NCBI RefSeq assembly: GCF_001559075.2
Contig: NZ_CP014015.2
Coordinates: 496,001-560,000, forward strand
Origin: Citrobacter amalonaticus
GTDB lineage: Bacteria; Pseudomonadota; Gammaproteobacteria; Enterobacterales; Enterobacteriaceae
Length of the DNA stretch: 64,000 bases
Reading direction: 5' to 3'
Shown piece after piece: positions 15,752-24,104 of this stretch (position 1 is the stretch's first letter; each line of letters opens with the position of its first letter). The notes beneath the pieces are model-generated. The model searched no databases, was not told the origin of the DNA, and saw nothing but the letters and a program-made list of their open reading frames with translations. The translations under genes were made by a program, and so were the position numbers.

Positions 15752-17071
15752 ATGAACAATGTTCTGGGATTTCTTGAAGCAAAACTGATGCCGCTTGCGG
15801 CCAAAACGGCGCAGCAGCGTCACCTGGGCGCGATCCGCGGCGCCTATGTTTCCTTTATGCCGTTCATTATCGTCGGCTCCATTCTGTTGGTTATCTCCTC
15901 CTTTCCGAACCAGACCTATCAGCAATTTATGTCTGGCGCGTTTGGCGAAAGCTGGAGCAGTATTATTGAGATCCCGTTTAACGCGGTGTTCTCAACGATG
16001 TCGCTGTTCATCAGTTTCCTGGTTGCCTACCGTCTGGCGGAACACTACGGTGAAGACCGTATCTCCTGCGGCATCCTGGCGCTGGTCAGCTTTCTGATCC
16101 TCACTCCGTTTATCAAGGTTGCGGATAACGGCGGCATCACCGTGATACCAGTAGAGTGGATCGGCACTAAAGGGCTGTTCGTGGCAATGATTGGCTCGTT
16201 GCTGTGGACTGAATTGTTCTGCTGGCTGAAACGCAAAAAGCTGGTCATTAAGATGCCCGAAGGGGTTCCGCCTGCCGTACAGGAATCGTTTGCCGCGCTG
16301 ATCCCCGCCCTGTTGGTAATGATCCTGGTGCTGATTATTCGCATCCTGTTTGAAAATACCCACTACCAGACAATTCACCGCTTTATCTATGAAGTGGTTG
16401 CGACGCCGGTTCGTCACTATGGCACCTCCTATTTTGGCGCGCTGATGACGGTTTTCAGCATCACGATTTTATGGTCGGTAGGGATTAACTCCGGGTCGAT
16501 GATCAATGGCATTATCCGGCCACTGTGGATGGAGAACCAGACGGATAACATCGCCGCCATTCAGGCGGGCGTTACGCCACCGCATATTATCACCGAGCAG
16601 TTTTTTGACATGATCTGGATGGGGGGCGCCGGCGCAACCTTATCGCTGGTCATCGCGATGCTGATATTTGCCCGCAGTAAAAACATGCGGGAAGTGGCCC
16701 GACTGGGAGTCGGCGCATCGATTTTCAATATCAACGAACCCATTCTGTTCGGCCTGCCGGTAATCATGAACCCCATCATGCTTATACCGTTCAACCTGGT
16801 GCCTCTGGTGTTAGTCACCATCCAGTACGTCGCAATGAAAATTGGCGCCGTTGCCGTCACGACGGGCGTGTTTATTCCATGGACGCTCCCGCCGGTTATC
16901 AGTGGTTTTATCGTCACAGGCCATCTTAGCGGTAGCGTCATGCAAATCATCAATTTACTGATTGGCGCAATGCTCTATCTGCCCTTTATGCGCATTGTCG
17001 ATAAACAGTACCGCGCGGCGGAAATCACCACGCTGACACAAAACGAGAGTACACCCGTTAAACAGGAGTAA
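15752..17071 (+). CDS. PTS system IIC component, lactose/cellobiose/chitobiose family
   Basis: A 439-residue sugar permease of the PTS lactose/cellobiose (EIIC) family, with about ten hydrophobic segments from residue 30 on. The family signature FNINEPILFGLPVIMNP lies at about 325-341; its Glu contacts the sugar in ChbC-type structures. No IIA or IIB domain is fused or encoded nearby, so phosphate would have to come from IIA/IIB made elsewhere, such as ChbA/ChbB. The ATG at 15752 has GGAG 6 bases upstream. The downstream gene begins 3 bases after its stop. I do not know a named orthologue; chitobiose-like or GlcNAc-containing cargo is an inference from the neighbouring glycosylasparaginase. 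Confidence 0.9.
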   Translation: MNNVLGFLEAKLMPLAAKTAQQRHLGAIRGAYVSFMPFIIVGSILLVISSFPNQTYQQFMSGAFGESWSSIIEIPFNAVFSTMSLFISFLVAYRLAEHYGEDRISCGILALVSFLILTPFIKVADNGGITVIPVEWIGTKGLFVAMIGSLLWTELFCWLKRKKLVIKMPEGVPPAVQESFAALIPALLVMILVLIIRILFENTHYQTIHRFIYEVVATPVRHYGTSYFGALMTVFSITILWSVGINSGSMINGIIRPLWMENQTDNIAAIQAGVTPPHIITEQFFDMIWMGGAGATLSLVIAMLIFARSKNMREVARLGVGASIFNINEPILFGLPVIMNPIMLIPFNLVPLVLVTIQYVAMKIGAVAVTTGVFIPWTLPPVISGFIVTGHLSGSVMQIINLLIGAMLYLPFMRIVDKQYRAAEITTLTQNESTPVKQE

Positions 17072-17074
17072 AAC

Positions 17075-18034
17075 ATGTGGGGAATTATCGCCACCTGGCG
17101 AATGGCGCTTGAAGGCGTTACTGAGTCCGCTTCCGCACTGGCTGCAGGCCAAACAGCGGCCAGCGCGGTAGTCGATGCCGTTGCCGCAGTTGAGGACTTC
17201 CCATTATACAAATCCGTTGGCTACGGCGGACTGCCAACCGAAAAGGGTGAGGTGGAACTGGATGCCGCGTTTATGGATGGCGACACGCTGGCGTTCGGCG
17301 CCGTGGGCAATCTCGTGGATATCGCCAATCCGGTACGCGTTGCGCACGCCCTGAGTCGTCAGCGGTATAACAGCCTGCTTGTCGGCCAGGGCGCTCGCGA
17401 GTGGGCGTTAAGCCAGGGGTTTGCAGAAAAAACCATGCTTACCGACCGCGCCATCCAACACTATCGCAAACGCTGCCGTGAGACGCTGGATAAAGGACTG
17501 AGCCCTTATGACGGCCATGATACCGTCGGTATTATCGGACTGGACGCGCAGGGTTCGATGAGCGTGGCGACCTCCACCAGCGGTCTGTTTATGAAAAAAC
17601 GCGGTCGTCTGGGAGATTCACCGATTATTGGCTCCGGCTTCTACTGCGACAGTCAAATCGGTGCCGCGACCGCCACTGGCGTTGGCGAAGACCTGATGAA
17701 GGGCTGCACCAGCTACGAAATCGTTCGCCGTATGGCGCAGGGCATGACGCCGCAGCAGGCTGCGGACTCAGTGGTTTTTGAACTGGAGGACAACCTGATG
17801 TCCCGCTTTGGCCGGGTGGGCGATTTGTCCGTCGTGTGTATGAATCACCGGGGAGAATTTGGCGCGGCGACCAATATCAAAACCTTCTCGTTTACCGTTG
17901 CCACAGCCAGCCACCCACTCACAGTCTATCTCGCGGAACGTCGGCACGAAAAGACGTATTACCAGCCAGTCGATGAGGCGTGGATGCAGGCCTACGTAGC
18001 CCGGATCCGTGCGCCAATAGAGGAAGAAGAATGA
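17075..18034 (+). CDS. N4-(beta-N-acetylglucosaminyl)-L-asparaginase (glycosylasparaginase)
   Basis: A 319-residue Ntn-hydrolase of the aspartylglucosaminidase family, which cleaves the amide bond between GlcNAc and asparagine in glycoasparagines that have a free alpha-amino and carboxyl group. The self-cleavage and catalytic site is visible as HDTVGIIGLD, giving Asp149-Thr150, with Thr150 the expected N-terminal nucleophile of the beta chain. The family blocks STSGLFMKKRGRLGDSPI (substrate-binding Arg and Asp) and GAATATGVGEDLMKG follow. No signal peptide is seen, so it should act in the cytoplasm. It has an AGGAG ribosome site. The last bases overlap the next gene (ATGA), showing tight coupling. 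Plain asparaginase or isoaspartyl-peptidase activity is less likely given these motifs. Confidence 0.9.
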   Translation: MWGIIATWRMALEGVTESASALAAGQTAASAVVDAVAAVEDFPLYKSVGYGGLPTEKGEVELDAAFMDGDTLAFGAVGNLVDIANPVRVAHALSRQRYNSLLVGQGAREWALSQGFAEKTMLTDRAIQHYRKRCRETLDKGLSPYDGHDTVGIIGLDAQGSMSVATSTSGLFMKKRGRLGDSPIIGSGFYCDSQIGAATATGVGEDLMKGCTSYEIVRRMAQGMTPQQAADSVVFELEDNLMSRFGRVGDLSVVCMNHRGEFGAATNIKTFSFTVATASHPLTVYLAERRHEKTYYQPVDEAWMQAYVARIRAPIEEEE

Positions 18035-19464
18035 TGACATATCAGTTGATTCAGTCCCTTTCAGAGGCGCAACCCAACGCGCACCTGATTGCCCGCCCCA
18101 CAAGCCAACAGTTACCGGACACCGCGCTGATAAACGAAATGCGTGCCACGGGTAACATGGCGGATACCTGTTTTGGCTGCGCCCCTTTCAAACGCATCAC
18201 CCTCATTCCATCCGCGCTGTGGCAGGACAACCTGACGGACAGTTTGCTGAACGCATTGCGTCCATTGTTCGCCACGCCGGTCAGTTCCCACGTGATCATT
18301 GACGTTCGCGAAATTCACGAAACCGTGCTGCTTCAGGTTCTGCGTTTTCTGTTCAATCAGGTACATCGCCTTGACGACCTGCAACTGAAAACCGCAAACA
18401 ACGCGACGATGCGACTCGCCCACATAGCGGCGCTTTGTTTACCCGAACAGCAGGAAGCGTTAGAGGAAATTTTCCGTCAGCAGCAGGCCATTGCCAACGG
18501 CATGGTCGCCGCCCGCCGTCTGGCGGATATTCCATCCGAGCAGTGTACGCCGCAGTTCGTTGTCGAAGAGGCTCAACGTCTATGCGCGGCTTACCCTGAC
18601 CTGCGCTGCGAAGTGCTGGACGAGCAGGCCATCGTCGCGCAAGGTCTTGGCTTGCTGCACGCCGTAGGGAAAGGCTCCAGCCGCCCACCCCGCCTGCTGG
18701 CGATTCACTACGACGGTGCCAGCAGCGGCCCGGTGCGCAGCTATGTCGGGAAAGGCATCACTTTCGACACCGGCGGTTTGTGGCTGAAAGAAGGCGCGGG
18801 GATGTACACCATGAAGTACGACATGTGCGGCGCGGCCAACGTGCTTGGGCTGATGCTAAGCATTGCCGGGCTGGCGCTGCCGGTCCGGGTAATGGGCGTG
18901 CTGGCGCTGGCGGAAAACGCCATAGGCCCCGACGCCATGCAGCCGGGTAGCGTAGCTCGCGCCTGTAACGGGATGACGGTGGAGATCAACAATACCGACG
19001 CCGAAGGACGACTGGTACTTGCAGACGCCATTGCCTGGGCCAGCCAGCGCCACGAAGAGACTCGCTATATCATTGATTTAGCAACGCTGACCGGCGCTGT
19101 GGTGAAAGCGCTGGGCTATGAGTTGAGCGGGTTGATGACCCAGGATAACGCGCTGCGTGCGGCGTTAACCGCTGCCGGTGAACAGAGCGGTGATGAAGTC
19201 TGGTCGCTGCCACTGGACGCTCGCCTGAAAAAACAAACGGAGAGCGCGATTGCAGACCTGTGCAATACGCCGACTAACAACGCGGCAATCAGCGCATCGG
19301 CGGCCTGGCTGCTGCATCATTTTTGTCCGGCAACTATTCCGTGGGCGCATCTCGACGTCAGCGGTACGGCGTTGTGGCGCGAGGGAGGAAGAAGCGTGGC
19401 GTCGGGCAGGCCGATTCCACTGCTGATGCAGCATTTGCTTAACGATCTGGCTGTTGAGGAGTAA
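18031..19464 (+). CDS. Leucyl aminopeptidase family (M17) metallopeptidase
   Basis: A 477-residue cytosolic M17 enzyme. The two-metal site is evident: GKGITFDTGG (about 239-248), MKYDMCGAA, and NTDAEGRLVLADA (about 321-333), followed by DLATLTGA. It is clearly diverged from PepA and from PepB, which is also in this window (57770-59053). Start at 18031, overlapping the glycosylasparaginase stop; a second ATG at 18034 is equally possible, with AGGAAG upstream of both. As the third gene of the operon it may trim glycopeptides to the single glycosyl-asparagine that glycosylasparaginase requires. That role is inferred. Confidence 0.88.
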   Translation: MMTYQLIQSLSEAQPNAHLIARPTSQQLPDTALINEMRATGNMADTCFGCAPFKRITLIPSALWQDNLTDSLLNALRPLFATPVSSHVIIDVREIHETVLLQVLRFLFNQVHRLDDLQLKTANNATMRLAHIAALCLPEQQEALEEIFRQQQAIANGMVAARRLADIPSEQCTPQFVVEEAQRLCAAYPDLRCEVLDEQAIVAQGLGLLHAVGKGSSRPPRLLAIHYDGASSGPVRSYVGKGITFDTGGLWLKEGAGMYTMKYDMCGAANVLGLMLSIAGLALPVRVMGVLALAENAIGPDAMQPGSVARACNGMTVEINNTDAEGRLVLADAIAWASQRHEETRYIIDLATLTGAVVKALGYELSGLMTQDNALRAALTAAGEQSGDEVWSLPLDARLKKQTESAIADLCNTPTNNAAISASAAWLLHHFCPATIPWAHLDVSGTALWREGGRSVASGRPIPLLMQHLLNDLAVEE

Positions 19465-19496
19465 ACCTCTGGGTGACGGTCTTTGTTTGGGTAATC

Positions 19497-19570
19497 AGGC
19501 CGGATAAGGCGACGTCGCCATCCGGCATCCGCATCGTTCTGTCTGATGGCGCTACGCTTATCAGAGCTAC
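19497..19570. repeat. REP/BIME element after the M17 gene
   Basis: Two REP-like units: AGGCCGGATAAGGCGACG paired with CGTCGCCATCCGGC (19497-19526), then a second unit with CTGATGGCGCTACGCTTATCAG (19543-19564). It lies between the convergent M17 and hda genes and marks the right edge of the inserted operon. Confidence 0.85.
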
Positions 19571-19595
19571 TGCAATACGTAACCTTGTATTCTGG

Positions 19596-20297
19596 CTAGA
19601 GCTTCAGAATCTCTTTTACGAACGGAATGGTCAATTTGCGCTGTGCGGTGATGGAGGCGTGATCAAGCTGATCGAGCGTCATAAACAGCGTGCGCATTTC
19701 CCTGTCGAGCCGCTTAAGTAAGAAGCGCCCCACATCTTCCGGGAGTTCAAATCCGCGCAGTCGGGCGCGTAACTGTAGCGCCTGCAGTTTGTCTTCATCC
19801 GACAGTGGTTGCAGCTTGTAGATTTGTCCCCAGTCCAGGCGCGAGGCCAGATCGGGTAACCCCAGTTTTAACTGACGCGGCGGGCGATCGCCGGTGATTA
19901 GCAACCGCGTTTTTCCGGATTCCAGAATACGGTTGTAGAGATCAAAAATGGCCATCTCCCACAGTTCATCCCCGGCAACGCATTCGATATTATCGATGCA
20001 GACTAACGACAGATGTTCCATGCCATCGAGCACTTCCGGTACGAACCAGGTTCGTTTGTCCAGCGGCACATAACCTACCGCATCGCCACGCTGGGACAGT
20101 TCAGCACAGGCGGCGTGCAGCAAATGGCTGCGGCCTGCGCCTTCACGCGACCAGAGATAGATGTATCCGCTATGCTCCTGACGCAGCACATTTTGCAGTG
20201 CGGCCAGTAAAGAGGCGTTATCCCCCGGCCAGAAACTTGCGAAAGTTTCGTCGTCAGGAAGATAAAGTGGCAAAGAGAGCTGTGCCGGTGTGTTCAG
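19596..20297 (-). CDS. hda: Hda, regulatory inactivator of DnaA (CTG start)
   Basis: AAA+ protein that binds the DNA-loaded sliding clamp and stimulates hydrolysis of ATP bound to DnaA, preventing re-initiation. The clamp-binding motif QLSLPL lies at residues 6-11, the P-loop-like region WSREGAGRSHLL near 50-61, and VCIDNIE marks Walker B. The longest frame begins 15 codons upstream, but the CTG at 20297 gives 233 residues starting NTPAQLSLPL, matching E. coli Hda, for which CUG initiation has been reported. A GAGG lies just upstream. Its neighbour uraA is on the same strand upstream. Confidence 0.95.
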   Translation of the reverse strand: MNTPAQLSLPLYLPDDETFASFWPGDNASLLAALQNVLRQEHSGYIYLWSREGAGRSHLLHAACAELSQRGDAVGYVPLDKRTWFVPEVLDGMEHLSLVCIDNIECVAGDELWEMAIFDLYNRILESGKTRLLITGDRPPRQLKLGLPDLASRLDWGQIYKLQPLSDEDKLQALQLRARLRGFELPEDVGRFLLKRLDREMRTLFMTLDQLDHASITAQRKLTIPFVKEILKL

Positions 20298-20362
20298 AGA
20301 GACCTCAATCCAGATTTCATTCAATCGCGATGAGTTTACCACAGAATTCTGTCGTGTTAGAA

Positions 20363-20383
20363 CCGGGCAGCATCACTGCCCGG
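20363..20383 (-). terminator. Hairpin after uraA
   Basis: An 8-bp stem CCGGGCAG/CTGCCCGG (20363-20370, 20376-20383) 9 bases beyond the uraA stop. On the minus strand it is followed by TTCTAA, so the T-tract is weak. Confidence 0.5.
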
Positions 20384-20391
20384 CGCCTGTA

Positions 20392-21681
20392 TTACTGTTG
20401 CGGCGTATCCGCATCTTCCGCGTCCAGCACCACTTCTTCTGGGCGCAGAACAGAGATCAGCTTGAAGATCAGGCTCAGCGCGATCCCGACGATTGTCGCC
20501 AGCGCCATTCCTTTCAGCTCCGCCGCGCCAATGTGCACTTTCGCGCCGCTGACGCCGATGATCAGGATGACAGAGGTCAGGATCAGGTTCTGCGCTTTGT
20601 TGTAATCCACTTTCGATTCAATCAGCACGCGAATACCGGATGCCCCGATCACCCCGTACAGCAGCAATGACACCCCACCCATCACCGGCAGCGGAATGAT
20701 CTGAATCGCCGCCGCCAGTTTACCGACGCAGGAGAGCAGAATAGCGAAAATCGCCGCGCCGCCGATCACCCAGGTACTGTAAACACGCGTGATTGCCATT
20801 ACGCCAATGTTCTCACCGTAGGTGGTGTTCGGCGTGGAGCCAAAGAAGCCGGAAATCACCGTCGACAGACCGTTAGCAAACATTGAGCGATGCAGACCCG
20901 GATCGCGAACCAGATCTTTTTTGACGATGTTCGCCGTCACCACCAGGTGACCGACGTGTTCGGCAATCACCACCAGCGCCGCAGGCAGAATGGTCAGAAT
21001 GGCGAACCACTCAAAACGAGGGGTGTAGAAGGTCGGCAGCGCAAACCAGTGCGCCTCGGCAATCGGTGTGGTATCAACCACGCCCATCGCAAATGACAGT
21101 GCATAACCTGCCAGTACCCCAATCAGGATCGGGATAATCGCAAGGAAACCACGGAACAGCACCGAGCCAAATACGGTCACCGCCAGCGTCACCATCGAGA
21201 TAATGATGGTTTTCGAATCCGCAGATTGTCCTTCCGCAGGCAGCAATCCGGCCATACCGGCGGCAACGCCTGCCAGTTCAAGACCGATGACGGCAACGAT
21301 TGCGCCCATTGCCGCAGGAGGAAACATCACGTCCAGCCAGCCGGTACCGGCTTTCTTAACAATGAACGAAACCAGGCAGAACAGCACGCCACACATGATG
21401 AAGCCGCCCAGCGCCACTTCGTATCCCAACGGCAGCAGCAGCAGAACCGGTGAGATAAAGGCGAAGCTTGAACCTAAATAGGCAGGGATTTTTCCTTTAC
21501 AGATAAAGAGATACAGCAACGTCCCGATCCCGTTGAACAACAGAACGGTAGCCGGGTTGATATGAAACAGAACTGGCACCAGCACGGTTGCGCCAAACAT
21601 GGCGAACAGGTGTTGCAAACTAAGCGGGATTGTCTGTAAAAGCGGCGGTCTTTCACTCACCCCGATAGCACGGCGCGTCAT
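20392..21681 (-). CDS. uraA: UraA, uracil:proton symporter
   Basis: NCS2-family inner-membrane transporter importing uracil with a proton. At 429 residues it has the E. coli length, with fourteen expected membrane segments, the proton/uracil site region VVIAEHVGHLVVT (Glu and His about 241-245) and the family motif STPNTTYGENIGVMA carrying the second functional Glu. The C terminus (DAEDADTPQQ) differs slightly from E. coli. It is downstream of upp on the same strand, separated by a hairpin that may reduce read-through; import and ribosylation of uracil are thereby linked. Confidence 0.98.
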   Translation of the reverse strand: MTRRAIGVSERPPLLQTIPLSLQHLFAMFGATVLVPVLFHINPATVLLFNGIGTLLYLFICKGKIPAYLGSSFAFISPVLLLLPLGYEVALGGFIMCGVLFCLVSFIVKKAGTGWLDVMFPPAAMGAIVAVIGLELAGVAAGMAGLLPAEGQSADSKTIIISMVTLAVTVFGSVLFRGFLAIIPILIGVLAGYALSFAMGVVDTTPIAEAHWFALPTFYTPRFEWFAILTILPAALVVIAEHVGHLVVTANIVKKDLVRDPGLHRSMFANGLSTVISGFFGSTPNTTYGENIGVMAITRVYSTWVIGGAAIFAILLSCVGKLAAAIQIIPLPVMGGVSLLLYGVIGASGIRVLIESKVDYNKAQNLILTSVILIIGVSGAKVHIGAAELKGMALATIVGIALSLIFKLISVLRPEEVVLDAEDADTPQQ

Positions 21682-21731
21682 AGTGTTTTCCTCTGAGTGT
21701 GTTTGTTATGAGTCGTTGAGTTGTTTTATTC

Positions 21732-21758
21732 AAAAAAAAGCCGACTCTTAAAGTCGGC
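21732..21758 (-). terminator. Terminator or attenuator between upp and uraA
   Basis: On the minus strand the stem GCCGACT/AGTCGGC (21752-21758 with 21740-21746) is followed by eight T residues. It stands in the upp-uraA gap, so uraA must receive read-through transcription or have its own promoter. Confidence 0.85.
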
Positions 21759-21776
21759 TATTTATTAGTTATTCAC

Positions 21777-22403
21777 TTACTTAGTACCAAAAATCTTATC
21801 GCCGGCATCACCAAGCCCCGGAATAATGTATCCGTGCTCGTTCAGGCCCTGGTCGATCGATGCGGTGTACAGTTCCACATCCGGATGCGCTTTTTCCAGC
21901 GCGGCGATGCCTTCCGGCGCCGCCACCAGCACCAGCACTTTGATGCTGCTGCAGCCCGCTTTTTTCAGCAGATCGATGGTGGCGATAACGGAACCCCCGG
22001 TCGCCAGCATAGGGTCGACGATCAGCGCCATGCGCTCGTCGATATGAGAAACCAGTTTCTGGAAATACGGAACCGGCTCCAGCGTCTCTTCGTTACGGTA
22101 CATGCCGACTACACTGATACGCGCGCTCGGTACGTTTTCCAGCACGCCGTCCATCATCCCCAAACCTGCACGCAGGATAGGCACGACGGTAATTTTTTTG
22201 CCTTTGATTTGATCCACTTCGACCGGACCATTCCAGCCTTCAATGGTCACTTTTTCAGTTTCCAGGCCCGCAGTCGCTTCGTAGGTCAGCAGACTGCCTA
22301 CTTCCGAGGCGAGTTCACGAAAGCGTTTGGTGCTGATATCGTTCTCACGCATCAGACCCAGCTTGTGTTTGACGAGTGGGTGTTTGACTTCCACGATCTT
22401 CAT
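21777..22403 (-). CDS. upp: Upp, uracil phosphoribosyltransferase
   Basis: Pyrimidine salvage enzyme converting uracil and PRPP to UMP. The 208-residue protein equals E. coli Upp. The PRPP loop DPMLATGGS (about 131-139), the uracil-binding C-terminal IPGLGDAGD and the early RFRELASEVG segment are all present. AAGGAG lies 8 bases before the ATG. First gene of the upp-uraA unit. Confidence 0.99.
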   Translation of the reverse strand: MKIVEVKHPLVKHKLGLMRENDISTKRFRELASEVGSLLTYEATAGLETEKVTIEGWNGPVEVDQIKGKKITVVPILRAGLGMMDGVLENVPSARISVVGMYRNEETLEPVPYFQKLVSHIDERMALIVDPMLATGGSVIATIDLLKKAGCSSIKVLVLVAAPEGIAALEKAHPDVELYTASIDQGLNEHGYIIPGLGDAGDKIFGTK

Positions 22404-22534
22404 ACTCTTCTCCTTTCCTCAGACGAGTGGCAACCACAAAAAAAATCGCCGGATTATACCGCTTTTCCTCTCTGGCGCAACATAACGTATGCATGACCTG
22501 GATCAAGCAAAGTGGTATACGTTTGGGTGATGAG

Positions 22535-22566
22535 TATAAAACATGCCCCGCATTCCGTGCGGGGCC
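22535..22566 (-). terminator. Terminator of the GH1 gene
   Basis: An 8-bp stem GCCCCGCA/TGCGGGGC (22545-22552, 22558-22565) about 20 bases beyond the stop of the GH1 gene, followed on the minus strand by ATGTTTTAT. Confidence 0.75.
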
Positions 22567-22585
22567 GAGTATCAAGTGGCTGAAA

Positions 22586-24016
22586 TCAGAGGGATTCACC
22601 GTTACTTTTTATCACCTGCTGATACCAGGCGAAAGATTTCTTACGGCTGCGCGCCAGCGTCCCACTACCGTCATTATTTTTATCAACGTAGATAAACCCG
22701 TAGCGCTTTTTCATCTCTCCCGTTCCCGCAGAGACCAGATCGATACATCCCCACGGCGTGTACCCCATGAGATCCACGCCATCTTCTTCCACCGCTTTTT
22801 TCATTTCACGAAGATGCGCCGCCATATACTCGATACGATAGCTGTCATCCACGGTGCCGTCAGGCAGTTGAACATCAATCGCACCAAACCCGTTTTCAAC
22901 GATAAACAACGGCAACTGGTAGTGATCCCAGAACCAGTTTAGCGAATAGCGCAGTCCCACCGGATCAATCTGCCAGCCCCAGTCCGATTTCTGTACGTAG
23001 GGATTGGAGACCAGGCTTTTGCTCTCGTCATAATCGAGCTGCGGATTATCGTCTGTCGCTTTGGTGACAAACGACATGTAATAGCTAAAACCGATGTAAT
23101 CCACGCAGCCTTCGGACAGAGCAATGCGGTCTTCCTCCGTAATATCGAGGTCAAACTCGCGGCGCGCAAAATAGTTGAGAATATGCTGCGGATATTTCCC
23201 CCGTACATGCACGTCGGTAAACCAGTAGCGACGATGCATGGCGTTCATCGCCATCATCATGTCGTCTGGTGCACAGGTCAGCGGGTAGATAGGACACATG
23301 GCGATCATGCAGCCGATCTGCAACGTCGGGTTAATTTCTCGTGCCGCCTTCACCGCCAGCGCACTGGCCACCAGTTCGTAATGCGCCGCCTGGTACATTA
23401 CCGGCTCACGATCTTCACCTGGCTGATACTTCAGGCCGGAGTTAGTGAACGGCGCAAAATCCTCATGATAATTTGCCTGGTTGTTGATCTCATTGAAGGT
23501 CATCCAGTACTTCACTTTGTGCTGATAGCGGGTAAAGACTACTTTTGCAAAGCGGACAAAAAAGTCGATCAGCTTGCGGTTGCGCCAGCCGCCATACTCC
23601 GTCACCAGATGGTAGGGCATCTCGAAATGCGACAGAGTAATCACCGGTTCAATGCCGTATTTCAGACATTCATCAAACAGATTGTCGTAAAATTGCAGTC
23701 CCGCCTCGTTTGGCTGCGTTTCATCCCCGCGCGGGAAAATACGCGTCCAGGCGATGGAGGTACGAAAACATTTAAAGCCCATTTCTGCAAACAACCTGAT
23801 GTCTTCTTTGTAGCGATGATAGAAATCGATCGCCTCGTGGTTAGGGTAGTTTTTCCCGGGCAGCACGCCATCAGTAATTTCTCGCGCAACGCCGTGAGCG
23901 CCCGCCGTCATGACGTCGGCAACGCTGATCCCTTTTCCGCCTTCCTGCCAACCACCCTCAAGCTGATGAGCGGCGACCGCCCCGCCCCACATGAAATTCG
24001 CGTTAAATCCAGACAT
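22586..24016 (-). CDS. GH1 6-phospho-beta-glucosidase, BglA/AscB-like
   Basis: A 476-residue glycoside hydrolase family 1 enzyme expected to hydrolyse 6-phosphorylated beta-glucosides delivered by a PTS. The acid/base Glu176 is in TFNEINN and the nucleophile Glu374 in IVENGFG. The C-terminal KKRYGFIYVDKNNDG is typical of phospho-glucosidases, in which Lys and Tyr bind the phosphate. Similarity is greatest to E. coli BglA and AscB, but it is clearly distinct from both. No permease or regulator is adjacent; instead two palindromic operators of the AscG/GalR type lie upstream. It has GAGGGA before the ATG and is divergent from purM. It appears inserted into the conserved upp-purM gap. Confidence 0.9.
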   Translation of the reverse strand: MSGFNANFMWGGAVAAHQLEGGWQEGGKGISVADVMTAGAHGVAREITDGVLPGKNYPNHEAIDFYHRYKEDIRLFAEMGFKCFRTSIAWTRIFPRGDETQPNEAGLQFYDNLFDECLKYGIEPVITLSHFEMPYHLVTEYGGWRNRKLIDFFVRFAKVVFTRYQHKVKYWMTFNEINNQANYHEDFAPFTNSGLKYQPGEDREPVMYQAAHYELVASALAVKAAREINPTLQIGCMIAMCPIYPLTCAPDDMMMAMNAMHRRYWFTDVHVRGKYPQHILNYFARREFDLDITEEDRIALSEGCVDYIGFSYYMSFVTKATDDNPQLDYDESKSLVSNPYVQKSDWGWQIDPVGLRYSLNWFWDHYQLPLFIVENGFGAIDVQLPDGTVDDSYRIEYMAAHLREMKKAVEEDGVDLMGYTPWGCIDLVSAGTGEMKKRYGFIYVDKNNDGSGTLARSRKKSFAWYQQVIKSNGESL

Positions 24017-24047
24017 AGTTTCCCTCGTTGATTTGCTATGACAAAAC

Positions 24048-24061
24048 AGAAACCGGTTTCA
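24048..24061. promoter_or_regulatory. LacI/GalR-type operator, proximal
   Basis: AGAAACCGGTTTCA, with a perfect 12-base palindrome GAAACCGGTTTC at 24049-24060. It resembles the AscG operator TGAAACCGGTTTCA and lies about 32 bases upstream of the GH1 start, between its likely promoter and the gene. Confidence 0.75.
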
Positions 24062-24104
24062 GTATGATACTGAGCAATCCCGACCACGCTTTCAAGGGTG
24101 AAAC

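Noticed and set aside
23183..24031. A 282-codon open frame antisense to the GH1 gene
   Set aside because: The GH1 frame has complete catalytic motifs and homologues; the opposite frame shows no family features.
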